Source of the DNA: Ruminococcus sp.
Lineage (GTDB): Bacteria; Bacillota_A; Clostridia; Oscillospirales; Ruminococcaceae
Assembly: GCF_024684275.1 (NCBI RefSeq)
Contig: NZ_JAIKXF010000038.1
Coordinates: 1-52,270 of the forward strand
Length of the DNA: 52,270 nucleotides
Direction: 5' to 3'
Shown: positions 17,116 through 25,021 of the stretch, piece by piece
How positions within the stretch are numbered: position 1 is the first letter of the stretch
Layout of the letters: each line of letters starts with the position of its first letter
Program-made: the position numbers and the translations under genes
The notes under the pieces: generated by a model
What the model was told of the DNA's origin: nothing
The model's database searches: none
Seen by the model: only the letters and a program-made list of their open reading frames with translations

Positions 17116-17643
17116 ATGCAGCTGGAAATAGGTAAGGTTTACAACGGAAAGGTCAAGGGAATCACACAGTACGGAGCTTTCGTGGATATTGAGGGCGGAG
17201 GTACCGGTATGGTGCATATTTCCGAGATAGCCAATACATATGTAAACGATATCCGCGAACATCTTACAGAAGAGCAGGAAGTTAAGGTCAAGGTAATCGG
17301 TATCAATGAGGCAGGAAAGGTGAGCCTTTCTATAAAAAAGGCTTCCGAGAACGGTGATGCACAGCCTCGTCAGCGCCGCTTTGACAAGGGACAGGGCAAG
17401 TTTGAAAAGGGCGATAAGAACGGTGAAAAGTTCGACAAGGGCGAGCGCAGCTTTGATAAGGGCGATAAGAATAACGAACGTCCGCAGCGCAGCAAGCCTG
17501 TGATATGGGAGCCTAAAAAGCAGATACCGCCGTCAGAGATGACCTTTGAGGATATGATGTCGCGCTTCAAGCAGACCAGTGAGGAGCGTATGTGCGACCT
17601 CAAGCGCAGTACCGACAGAAAGAACGGTACAAGAAGAAAGTAA
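17116..17643 (+). CDS. yabR: S1-domain RNA-binding protein (YabR type)
   Basis: 175 aa. One S1/OB-fold domain occupies residues 1-~76, with GKVYNGKVKGITQYGAFVDI and GMVHISEIA. A low-complexity stretch follows at ~80-130, built from short repeats of the form FDKG/FEKGDKN, then a conserved C-terminal segment containing PPSEMTFEDMMSRFKQTSEERM. In Firmicutes this gene follows divIC and is thought to bind RNA. RBS GGAG lies 13 nt upstream, rather far. A terminator follows immediately. Confidence 0.9.
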   Translation: MQLEIGKVYNGKVKGITQYGAFVDIEGGGTGMVHISEIANTYVNDIREHLTEEQEVKVKVIGINEAGKVSLSIKKASENGDAQPRQRRFDKGQGKFEKGDKNGEKFDKGERSFDKGDKNNERPQRSKPVIWEPKKQIPPSEMTFEDMMSRFKQTSEERMCDLKRSTDRKNGTRRK

Positions 17644-17649
17644 AGCAGA

Positions 17650-17673
17650 GCCGTCCGTTTGGGCGGCTTTTTT
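17650..17673 (+). terminator. Terminator after yabR
   Basis: A 7-bp stem GCCGTCC / GGGCGGC with a GTTT loop and a T run directly after the stop codon. Confidence 0.88.
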
Positions 17674-17695
17674 GCACTAAAATGAATATCTGATG

Positions 17696-17748
17696 CACTT
17701 TTTTGCCGCGATTGTTGCTATTTTTGGATTAGTATGTTATAATAATAT
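17696..17748 (+). promoter_or_regulatory. Promoter region sharing 27 bp with the trmB promoter
   Basis: A 27-bp stretch starting at 17697 is identical to 26241-26267 upstream of trmB. In both cases TTGCTA in this stretch is followed by a TATAAT-like -10 (here TATAAT at 17739-17744). The spacing here is longer than 17 nt, so the exact -35 is uncertain. Confidence 0.5.
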
Positions 17749-17790
17749 AAATCATAATTTAACGCCTTTGGCGTCCCGAAAAATTGGTAT

Positions 17791-17864
17791 TGTAGGGGCG
17801 AACATTGTTCGCCCGTGTCAAAATTGATGTGTATGTTTGCGGGCGCACATTGTGCGCCCCTACA
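17791..17864. repeat. GTAGGGGCG-type palindromic repeat (74 bp)
   Basis: Ends are the inverted pair TGTAGGGGCG (left) and CGCCCCTACA (right). Inside are the two smaller palindromes GGGCGAACATTGTTCGCCC and GGGCGCACATTGTGCGCCC. It lies just before a membrane protein gene, in that gene's leader. Confidence 0.85.
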
Positions 17865-17902
17865 TCATTAAATTTTGATTTATAACATACATGGAGACTT
17901 AA

Positions 17903-18685
17903 ATGGACGAATATATGAATGAGGAACTGCGCGAAAAGCCGAATCATGCCCATTATCCAATATGCCGCGGCAGGCTTGATGCCATCGGAAAAAACTCCCT
18001 CAGAATATTTTTTTATACACTGATCGTCGGTCTGATAATGGGCTTTTTTTCTGTTCTCTGCGTACCTATGCACGTTATCGGCTGGATACCGATGATATTC
18101 AACAGTGAGGAAATAAGCAAGGGCGCCTTCAATGTAAGCTTCGGCTTCGGATTTGCTCAGGTGCTGTGCTGTGCTGCTTTGATCGTTTTTGCAGTCCTGA
18201 ACCTGGGAAAACGCAAGGTTTTCGGTTTGGTATTGTCTTTGATATACATTGTTCTCACAATAAGCTCGCTTCTTGCAACGCTTACGGGCTTTGATGTGAT
18301 CACTGCTATAATAGGCATTATGGGGATTTATTATTGCCGCAATGCTCTCAAGGATAAGCGCGACTATGAGCAGCTCTCAAATACAGAGGGCTTTCCCATG
18401 TTCAGCGTTATCGTTGCCGAATACGATGACCAGAAGGAACAGCAGAATTACCTGCATACAAAGCAGGGAAAGGATTATTTTGATAAGATGAGCAGGCAGA
18501 GCACAGCTACTGCTGCTGTGCCTGTCAATATTTCCCAAAGCTATGCGATGCCGCAGAATGGTCTCGGCGATATGCCCGAGCTCAACACAGCAGGAATATC
18601 ACGTTCGGTTGCCTCGGAGGGCTTGTTCAAGCCAAAATCAGGAAAAGAGGGAACTATTTCCTTCAGCCCGTTAAAACTCAGATAA
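17903..18685 (+). CDS. Membrane protein of unknown function
   Basis: 260 aa. A ~32-residue cytoplasmic start is followed by four hydrophobic segments (about 33-62, 74-96, 104-124 and 128-145). A ~110-residue polar tail follows, and it ends with the short positively charged FSPLKLR. Start set by GGAGA 7 nt upstream. It precedes the YifB-type ATPase gene by 13 nt, so the two are probably co-transcribed. The four-helix core is like DUF4190-type membrane proteins, without clear identity. Confidence 0.75.
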   Translation: MDEYMNEELREKPNHAHYPICRGRLDAIGKNSLRIFFYTLIVGLIMGFFSVLCVPMHVIGWIPMIFNSEEISKGAFNVSFGFGFAQVLCCAALIVFAVLNLGKRKVFGLVLSLIYIVLTISSLLATLTGFDVITAIIGIMGIYYCRNALKDKRDYEQLSNTEGFPMFSVIVAEYDDQKEQQNYLHTKQGKDYFDKMSRQSTATAAVPVNISQSYAMPQNGLGDMPELNTAGISRSVASEGLFKPKSGKEGTISFSPLKLR

Positions 18686-18698
18686 GGGGGATATTACT

Positions 18699-20225
18699 AT
18701 GTTTGCAAAGGTTTCAAGTCTCGGGCTTTTCGGGCTTAACGCCTTTCCCGTAGATGTAGAGATAGATATCAGCCGCGGAAATCCGATGTTTGAGATAGTC
18801 GGACTGCCCGATACTGTTGTCAGAGAGAGCCGCGAGCGTATCCGCGCCGCACTGAGATCATGCAGTATCAGCTTCCCTGTGGCTTCGGTAATGATAAATC
18901 TTGCTCCCGCTGACACAAAAAAGAGCGGCTCAGTTCATGATATGGCGATATTTATGGCTGTCCTCCGCGGTATGAGAATGATAACCGAGGATACCGACGG
19001 CTGCTCATTCATCGGAGAAATATCCCTCAACGGCGATATACGCCGCATAAACGGAGTTCTTCCTATGGTCATGCTTGCCCGTGAGACAGGGGTAAAGTCG
19101 GTGTTCGTGCCTGCTGATAACGCAAAGGAGGCTTCTGTTATCGACGGGGTGGATATTTACGCTGTTCACAACGCTGAGGAGCTTATCCGACATTTCCGAA
19201 ATGAGGAGCTCCTTGTGCCCTGCGAGCACTATATACCGCCCGAAGCTGCGTACAACGAGCCTCTGGATTTTGCTGACGTAAGAGGTCAGCAGTCTGCGAA
19301 AAAAGCTCTGGAAATAGCCGCAGCAGGCGGACACAATGCCCTGCTCATAGGTTCGCCGGGAAGCGGAAAGAGTATGCTTGCAAAGCGTATGCCGTCAATA
19401 CTTCCGCCCCTTACCTTTGAGGAAGCTCTCGAAACTACGAAAATACATTCAATTTCGGGATTACTTACTCCCGAAATGCCCATAATAACAAAAAGACCTT
19501 TCCGCTCACCGCACCATACTATCTCGTCGGCAGGTCTTGCAGGCGGCGGAACAGTCCCTCACCCCGGTGAGGTGTCCCTCGCTCATAACGGACTATTGTT
19601 TCTGGACGAGCTTGCGGAGTTTGACCGCAAGACACTGGAGATACTCCGTCAGCCCTTAGAGGACAGAAAGGTGACTATCGCCCGTGCATCGGGAACGGTG
19701 ACCTATCCCTGTACGATAATGCTCATTGGAGCTATGAATCCATGTCCCTGCGGATATTACGGACACCCTAAGAGAAAGTGCATATGCCCTAAAAATAAGG
19801 TCACAGGCTATCTTTCAAAGATATCGGGACCGCTCCTTGACCGTTTTGACCTCCATATCGAGGTAGCTCCCGTAGAGTTCGGAGACCTTGCTTCAAAGGC
19901 AAAGGAGGAGAGCTCGGCTGAGATAAGAAAGCGTGTTATAGCGGCAAGAGAGATTCAGAAGGAGCGCTTCAGAGACACGGGTATAACCTGCAATGCCCTG
20001 ATAACTCCCGATAAATTGCAGGAATTCTGTCCGATGGACGAGGCGGCGGAAAAGCTTATGAAGAATGTATTTGACAGGCTCGGACTCAGTGCGAGAGCCT
20101 ACGACAGGATACTGAAGGTAGCACGTACTATCGCGGATATAGATGGCTCTGAGGTCATACAGAAGCAGCACGTTGCCGCAGCGGCACAGTTCCGCAGCCT
20201 TGACCGCAAATACTGGAACGAGTGA
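18699..20225 (+). CDS. YifB/ComM-family Mg-chelatase-like AAA+ ATPase
   Basis: 508 aa. An N-terminal Lon-protease-like (ChlI) domain covers residues 1-~170. The central AAA+ domain has Walker A GSPGSGKSMLAKR (about residue 218) and Walker B LLFLDELAEF. A zinc-binding CGYYGHPKRKCICPKNK segment and a C-terminal Mg-chelatase domain (SARAYDRILKVARTIADI) follow. In Gram-negatives ComM is a hexameric helicase for branch migration during natural transformation; the Firmicutes members are less studied. RBS AGGGGG lies before ATG. Confidence 0.93.
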   Translation: MFAKVSSLGLFGLNAFPVDVEIDISRGNPMFEIVGLPDTVVRESRERIRAALRSCSISFPVASVMINLAPADTKKSGSVHDMAIFMAVLRGMRMITEDTDGCSFIGEISLNGDIRRINGVLPMVMLARETGVKSVFVPADNAKEASVIDGVDIYAVHNAEELIRHFRNEELLVPCEHYIPPEAAYNEPLDFADVRGQQSAKKALEIAAAGGHNALLIGSPGSGKSMLAKRMPSILPPLTFEEALETTKIHSISGLLTPEMPIITKRPFRSPHHTISSAGLAGGGTVPHPGEVSLAHNGLLFLDELAEFDRKTLEILRQPLEDRKVTIARASGTVTYPCTIMLIGAMNPCPCGYYGHPKRKCICPKNKVTGYLSKISGPLLDRFDLHIEVAPVEFGDLASKAKEESSAEIRKRVIAAREIQKERFRDTGITCNALITPDKLQEFCPMDEAAEKLMKNVFDRLGLSARAYDRILKVARTIADIDGSEVIQKQHVAAAAQFRSLDRKYWNE

Positions 20226-20296
20226 CATGGCAGGACTGATTTGCACATTAGACCGTGTTCTGAAAAACAAAAAGAAAGAAAAATTAAGGAGAAACA

Positions 20297-21454
20297 ATGA
20301 AATCGGCATTCAAAAAATTACCCTCGGGTAAGCACAGTATCGACGGAGGACTGCTCTTTGCGGTAACACTATGCGCCGCTATCAGTACTCTGCTGATATA
20401 CTCTATCACATACAACAAGGTATTGGAGACCGTTGGCTCAAGCTACTGGAAAACACAGGCGTTTTCTATGGGTGCAGGCATTGTGGCTGCGGTGATAATC
20501 TCCTTTATCGATTACCGCAAGCTTGTTAAGCTGTGGGTGGTATTCGTTCCCGTAGCACTGGCGCTGACAGCCCTGACCTTTACGTCGCTGGGTTACAGGC
20601 GTGAGGGCGCGGACGATCAGGCGTGGCTCAACCTCGGATTTATCCAGTTCCAGCCCTCAGAGGTGCTGAAGCTGGCGTTCATACTGACTTTTGGCTATCA
20701 CCTCTCCCGTGATGAGGAGGAGATGAACAAGCCCCTGCATATGCTGCTGATAATTATACACGGTATGATACCCATTGGTATCGTCGGTTTGCAGGGCGAC
20801 TACGGAACGGCTATAGTTTTCGCAGGAATATTCGCGTTTATGATATGCTCTGCAAAAATATCTTGGAAATACCTCGTTGCAGCGCCCTTTTTTGTGGCGG
20901 CAGGAGTAGCTGCCATGTGGTTCTTCATGCTCAGCGAGTTCCACAAAAAGCGTATACTCATACTCTTTCACCCGGGTACTGATCCCGAGTATATCGAGTA
21001 TCAGCAGGATCTCGGCCTTGCGGCTCTGAAATCAGGAGGAGTTTTCGGCAAGGGGCTTTTCGGCAAGCCTGATGACTACATCACCGTTCCCGAGATACAC
21101 AACGACTTTATTTTTACCTATGCAGGTCAGGTTTTCGGCTTTATCGGCACTGTGGGACTTGTTATAATCCTCGCCTATATCTGTCTGAAGATATTCGGAG
21201 ACAGCCGCGTTTGCCGCGATCATCTGGGAAAATTCATCTGCATGGGTGCATTCGGGCTTATCCTTACCCACTGTATCATGAATATCGGAATGGTGCTCAA
21301 GGTAGCTCCTGTTATCGGAGTTCCGCTGCCATTCCTCAGCGCAGGCGGTACGGCTATGATAAGTATGTATGCTATAATCGGACTTGTTCTCAGCACCTAC
21401 AGCCACAGAGCTGTTAATTACAATGTTTTCTATGACGAGGACGAAGATGAATAA
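20297..21454 (+). CDS. rodA: SEDS peptidoglycan glycosyltransferase, RodA/FtsW family
   Basis: 385-aa multi-spanning protein with about ten TM helices. SEDS signatures are present: DDQAWLNLGFIQFQPSEVLKLAFIL near residue 105 and the C-terminal LKVAPVIGVPLPFLSAGGTAMISMYAIIGLVLS. It polymerises glycan strands from lipid II with a class B PBP. The WLNLG...QPSE context and the neighbours point to RodA rather than FtsW, but sequence alone does not settle this. RBS AAGGAG lies before ATG. It ends at a strong terminator. Confidence 0.9.
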   Translation: MKSAFKKLPSGKHSIDGGLLFAVTLCAAISTLLIYSITYNKVLETVGSSYWKTQAFSMGAGIVAAVIISFIDYRKLVKLWVVFVPVALALTALTFTSLGYRREGADDQAWLNLGFIQFQPSEVLKLAFILTFGYHLSRDEEEMNKPLHMLLIIIHGMIPIGIVGLQGDYGTAIVFAGIFAFMICSAKISWKYLVAAPFFVAAGVAAMWFFMLSEFHKKRILILFHPGTDPEYIEYQQDLGLAALKSGGVFGKGLFGKPDDYITVPEIHNDFIFTYAGQVFGFIGTVGLVIILAYICLKIFGDSRVCRDHLGKFICMGAFGLILTHCIMNIGMVLKVAPVIGVPLPFLSAGGTAMISMYAIIGLVLSTYSHRAVNYNVFYDEDEDE

Positions 21455-21458
21455 GAAA

Positions 21459-21481
21459 GGGCGCTAAAGCGCTCTTTTTTT
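21459..21481 (+). terminator. Terminator after rodA
   Basis: A 7-bp stem GGGCGCT / AGCGCTC with an AA loop and seven T residues, directly after the stop. It separates rodA from the YGPP/radical SAM operon. Confidence 0.88.
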
Positions 21482-21658
21482 ATGCAGGAGTTATCTGCTC
21501 TTTCATATATGCTCCCAAAAGCCTGCGTTTTCAACGTAAATGCATTGAATATGAATAAATTTAAAAATAAAATTGTAGCACTGCATAAATCAGACACAGC
21601 CAATTTGTGAAAAATCGCCACAAAAATTTGCAATTATCTCCAATATGTATGGCTATGG

Positions 21659-21687
21659 TTGACAAATTCTTATATATGGAGTAAAAT
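21659..21687 (+). promoter_or_regulatory. Consensus SigA promoter of the YGPP/radical SAM operon
   Basis: A perfect TTGACA (21659-21664), 17-nt spacer and TAAAAT (21682-21687). The next gene starts at 21722 after AGGAGGG, leaving a leader of about 28 nt. This is one of the best-matching promoters in the window. Confidence 0.85.
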
Positions 21688-21721
21688 AATAATATCTATA
21701 TATATGTCAGGAGGGCTGTAT

Positions 21722-22078
21722 ATGAAGAAGACTAAAAAGACTGCTCTTATGGCTGCTATCCTTTCAGGAGCGGCTGTGCTCGGAGGCTGCGACCACGGCA
21801 GCGATAATGTTCAGGACGTTTACGGACCGCCTGTAACCGAAGCTGCGACAGTCGTTACAGAGCCGATGCAGACGGAATACGGCGCTCCTGAGGCTGAGGA
21901 GGTCACATCTTCTGCCACAACTACAGCTGCTTACGATCCGTCAAAGGATATTGTTGAGGAGATTTATGGTCCGCCTGTAACAGAAAATAAAGATATAGAA
22001 GAGGAAACAAAGCCGTATGCTCCCGAGGAGGACAAGATACAGCTGGTATATGGGCCGCCCGAAAGCTTTGGACAGTAG
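21722..22078 (+). CDS. Lipoprotein with four YGxP motifs; candidate substrate of the radical SAM enzyme
   Basis: 118 aa; start set by AGGAGGG about 8 nt upstream. Signal peptide with lipobox LGGC (Cys23), so the product would be anchored outside the membrane. The mature part is short, acidic and apparently unfolded. It contains YGPP at Tyr34, YGAP at Tyr53, YGPP at Tyr82 and YGPP at Tyr110. The last two lie in a repeat, Tyr-x-Pro followed by Tyr-Gly exactly 11 residues after the first Tyr (Y71/Y82 and Y99/Y110). It heads an operon with two dockerin proteins sharing the motif and a radical SAM/SPASM enzyme. A role as modified substrate is inference. It recalls the rSAM/lipoprotein systems described for Bacteroidetes. 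Confidence 0.85.
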   Translation: MKKTKKTALMAAILSGAAVLGGCDHGSDNVQDVYGPPVTEAATVVTEPMQTEYGAPEAEEVTSSATTTAAYDPSKDIVEEIYGPPVTENKDIEEETKPYAPEEDKIQLVYGPPESFGQ

Positions 22079-22197
22079 AATTGCACAATAAGGAGCATAA
22101 TTATTTGTGCACGCCTACAAAGTTTGAAGCGACAGAAAAAACTTATATGTTTCAGTGCATTTATTATATGGCACTGTTTTTCGGAGGATGTGTTTTT

Positions 22198-23043
22198 ATG
22201 AAAAAGTCATTGCGTACTGTCTTCACTGCGGCTATGTTCGCGGCAGCTAATTTGTCTGCGCTTCCTGTCTCAGCAGAGGAGCTTGCTTCTGATGATCAGT
22301 GGAAAACGATAGGTACTGATGATGCAGAAATGAACTGGTCGGGCTGGGACGATTTTGATTATCTGGCAGGTCAGGATCAATATAGTGTGTATGGTGCTCA
22401 ATCCTTCTTTGGCGAAAACCGAAATAATGATAACTGGAATAATTACAGCTGGACTGTTCCCGCACTTGAGGATTCTGATGTTACCACAACTGATGATGAT
22501 GAGCAGACGACCGCTAAAACTGACGCACAGTTGTTATTAACGATAACGACAACTGCCCAACAGCCTCTTTACGGGCCTGTAATGAGCATAAGGGATTTCG
22601 GTGACCTTAATCTTGATGAACGGATCGATATATTTGACGAAGTTGCTCTGAAAAAGATGCTTATAAACGGTATGGAGTTTTCGTCCTATGATAATTTCCG
22701 TAAGATACATAATGCTGACATAAATCAGGACGATAATGTGAATATCGCTGATCTTACCCTTCTTAGGAAGTTCCTTCTGGGCAAGATAGATTCATTTGAT
22801 ATTGACAGAAGTAAAATGATGATGTTAGGCAAGACTGTTGAGACTATAGCAGCTGATGAAAAAGAAAAGCCTTTTGTGACCACAGAGACCACAACTACAA
22901 CTGCTTTCCCTTACGATCCGAGAGAGGATATAGTTGTAAGTCTCTACGGCATAAAGCCTGTAAAGGACATTATAGATCAGGCTGTATTGGAGACTAAGAA
23001 TAATATAGATATAGAGGTCTCATCAGAAGATGAGGAAAAATAA
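22198..23043 (+). CDS. Secreted dockerin protein with YG motifs (candidate substrate)
   Basis: 281 aa from the ATG at 22198 (GGAGG about 10 nt upstream). The in-frame extension from 22081 has no RBS. Sec signal peptide 1-~27 (ends in VSAEE). An acidic Trp/Asn-rich segment (residues 30-95) contains VYGA at Tyr65. A Thr-rich linker leads to LYGP at Tyr125, just before a type I dockerin (~134-196; GDLNLDERIDIF and ADINQDDNVNIA loops). A second linker ends in YDPREDIVVSLYGIKP, with Tyr239 and Tyr250 11 residues apart as in the neighbouring proteins. No enzyme domain is visible. Dockerin attachment to a scaffoldin is expected from the family; modification by the adjacent rSAM enzyme is inferred. 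Confidence 0.88.
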   Translation: MKKSLRTVFTAAMFAAANLSALPVSAEELASDDQWKTIGTDDAEMNWSGWDDFDYLAGQDQYSVYGAQSFFGENRNNDNWNNYSWTVPALEDSDVTTTDDDEQTTAKTDAQLLLTITTTAQQPLYGPVMSIRDFGDLNLDERIDIFDEVALKKMLINGMEFSSYDNFRKIHNADINQDDNVNIADLTLLRKFLLGKIDSFDIDRSKMMMLGKTVETIAADEKEKPFVTTETTTTTAFPYDPREDIVVSLYGIKPVKDIIDQAVLETKNNIDIEVSSEDEEK

Positions 23044-23075
23044 ACTATGCAAATTATTGAGAGGAGTGTTCAAAC

Positions 23076-23870
23076 ATGAAAAAATCAATTCACACGTTAT
23101 TAACTGCGGCACTTTTTGCTACAGCAAATGTTTCCGCTATGCCTGTTATGGCAGGGGAGGGCCCAACATCTGCACCGCCTGCCGAGGCTGCTTATGATCC
23201 TGCATCAGAACAGATACAGGACGTTTACGGTCCGCCTCCGTCAGTTCTCGTAGATGTGACTACTACGACGACACAGCTCGTTTACGGCACTCAGCCTACA
23301 ACAAAGCTTATTTCCGAGACTTCGACAACTACATCGGTAACTAATACCGAAACCTGGACGAATTATTTTACCACTACCACAACAACCGCTCCGCAGCCTG
23401 CTTACGGTCCTCCGCTCCAGGATTTTGTGGGCGACGTCAATTTCGACGGAAATGTCGATTCCTTTGACCTTGTTGCAGTAAGAAAAATGCTGGTAAAGGG
23501 CACAGATAAGTATTCTGACGCTCAGATGGAAGCATATTACGCTGACATGAACAATGATAAGAAGCTTACTATCGCCGACCTCATTCTGCTTCAGGAGTAT
23601 GTGCTTGGCAAGGTAACAAAGGAGGAGCTCCAGCAGCGTTTCAATTACTGGTTCGGAAGCCATGATATTGAGATAGAGCAGATAACTACATCTCAGGATA
23701 TAAATACTACAACAACTTCTACGACGACTACTATATACTACCCCATACAGGATACTATCGTTACTCTTTACGGTATCGCTCCGTCAAGAAATGTAAGGGA
23801 ACAGATGATAAATCCTAATCGGACCACAAAAACTACTGCTAATCAGCCTGAGCAGTCAGAGGAGAAGTAA
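23076..23870 (+). CDS. Secreted dockerin protein with four YG motifs (candidate substrate)
   Basis: 264 aa; GAGGAG lies 9 nt before ATG. Sec signal peptide 1-~26. Tyr40-Asp-Pro leads to VYGPPP at Tyr51. VYGTQP follows at Tyr70 after a Thr run, then AYGPP at Tyr110 directly before a type I dockerin (~118-180; GDVNFDGNVDSF and ADMNNDKKLTIA loops). A second Thr-rich linker ends in Tyr221 and LYGIAP at Tyr232. The layout parallels the preceding gene, so the two are probably paralogues. The stop codon is only 3 nt from the radical SAM start, and the RBS of the latter lies inside this gene, which indicates translational coupling. Confidence 0.88.
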   Translation: MKKSIHTLLTAALFATANVSAMPVMAGEGPTSAPPAEAAYDPASEQIQDVYGPPPSVLVDVTTTTTQLVYGTQPTTKLISETSTTTSVTNTETWTNYFTTTTTTAPQPAYGPPLQDFVGDVNFDGNVDSFDLVAVRKMLVKGTDKYSDAQMEAYYADMNNDKKLTIADLILLQEYVLGKVTKEELQQRFNYWFGSHDIEIEQITTSQDINTTTTSTTTTIYYPIQDTIVTLYGIAPSRNVREQMINPNRTTKTTANQPEQSEEK

Positions 23871-23873
23871 TAT

Positions 23874-24947
23874 ATGCTCGACGAAAAAATGAAGCTTGAA
23901 CACCTCAGACAGATGAGAGACTACCGCCAGAAGCTCATGAAGGAGCCTCAGCTGAGAAACCTTTTCCTTGAGCTCACTGTACGCTGCAACGAGAGATGTC
24001 TTCACTGCGGAAGCCACTGCGGCGATGTTACCTCAGATGAGCTTACCGTTGAGCAGTACAGAACGTTCCTTCAGCAGGTCAAGGAGGACATGACCACCAA
24101 AGGCAAAATGCTTGACATTACAGGCGGAGAGCCTCTGCTCAGAAAGGATTTCTTCGATATTATGGGAGCTGCCCACGAGCTGGGTTTTGAGTGGGGCATG
24201 ACCAGCAATGCTACCCTCATCGATGATAATGTTGCCCGTGAGCTGAAAAGAACAGGCATGGCAACTATTTCCGTAAGTATCGACGGTCTTGAAGCTACCC
24301 ACGACGAGTTCAGAAGAACTCCAAAGGGCTATGAGAGAGCTATGAGCGGTATCGAGAGCCTTATCCGCGTAGGCGGCTTTGAGAGCGTTCAGGTCACTAC
24401 AGTTGTTACTCACAAAAGCATAAAAGAGCTTGACGAGCTCTTCAAGATATTCAATGAGATGGACATAGATTCATGGCGAGTTATAAATATGGAGCCTATG
24501 GGACGTGCAAAGCAGCATCCAGAGCTCATACTTACTCCCGATGATTACAGGTATCTCTTTGAATTCATCAGAAACAAGCGTATCGCAGGCGAGCCTGTGT
24601 GCTACGGATGCAGCCACTATCTCGGCATGGAGTATGAGCGCGAGGTACGTGACTGGTACTATCTCTGTACAGCAGGACTTTATACGGCAAGTATCACCGC
24701 AAACGGCGATATAGTTGCCTGTCTCGATATTGAGCGCCGTCCAGAGTTCGTACAGGGCAATATCCTCACTGACAGATTCAGCGAGGTTTGGAAGAACAAA
24801 TTCCAGATATTCCGCCGCGATCTTGCAGACGATAATGAGGTCTGTTCAAAGTGCGAGCATAAGGAATTCTGTCACGGCGACGCATACCACAGCTGGGATT
24901 TTGACAATAACAAGCCGCAGGTATGCTTCAAGGATATCCTTTTCTGA
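23874..24947 (+). CDS. Radical SAM/SPASM peptide-modifying enzyme
   Basis: 357 aa. The radical SAM cluster motif is C38-x3-C42-x2-C45, followed by GGEP (84-87) and the usual partial TIM barrel (VSIDG near 134-138). A SPASM domain for auxiliary Fe-S clusters shows C265...G278-x4-C283 and C324-x2-C327-x5-C333-x17-C351. This layout is typical of enzymes that cross-link or modify ribosomally made peptides and proteins. No precursor-binding RRE-like wHTH domain is obvious at the N-terminus. It closes an operon of three YG-motif exported proteins, which are the obvious candidate substrates. The exact chemistry cannot be read from the sequence. Confidence 0.93.
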   Translation: MLDEKMKLEHLRQMRDYRQKLMKEPQLRNLFLELTVRCNERCLHCGSHCGDVTSDELTVEQYRTFLQQVKEDMTTKGKMLDITGGEPLLRKDFFDIMGAAHELGFEWGMTSNATLIDDNVARELKRTGMATISVSIDGLEATHDEFRRTPKGYERAMSGIESLIRVGGFESVQVTTVVTHKSIKELDELFKIFNEMDIDSWRVINMEPMGRAKQHPELILTPDDYRYLFEFIRNKRIAGEPVCYGCSHYLGMEYEREVRDWYYLCTAGLYTASITANGDIVACLDIERRPEFVQGNILTDRFSEVWKNKFQIFRRDLADDNEVCSKCEHKEFCHGDAYHSWDFDNNKPQVCFKDILF

Positions 24948-24971
24948 TGATATATTAGGTATAGAACAAAA

Positions 24972-25004
24972 AAAGTACGGAAACACCGGGTTTCCGTACT
25001 TTTT
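24972..25004. terminator. Bidirectional terminator between radical SAM and ddh genes
   Basis: A 12-bp stem (24972-24983 with 24991-25002) flanked by A and T runs, so it can end both convergent genes. Confidence 0.88.
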
Positions 25005-25021
25005 CGTTATTGTGGCTTTTA

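Noticed and set aside
17379..17510. KGDKN/FDKG repeats of the S1 protein as a toxin or phage feature
   Set aside because: Low-complexity basic linkers are normal in YabR-type proteins and the flanking genes are the conserved divIC neighbourhood.
21659..21721. In-frame extension of the YGPP lipoprotein from TTG at 21659
   Set aside because: The TTG is the -35 box TTGACA, and AGGAGGG with a lipoprotein signal peptide sets the start at 21722.
23241..23663. Long antisense frame (140 aa) opposite the second dockerin gene
   Set aside because: It is a shadow of the sense gene; it has no RBS, and the sense strand has a signal peptide, dockerin and motif conservation.
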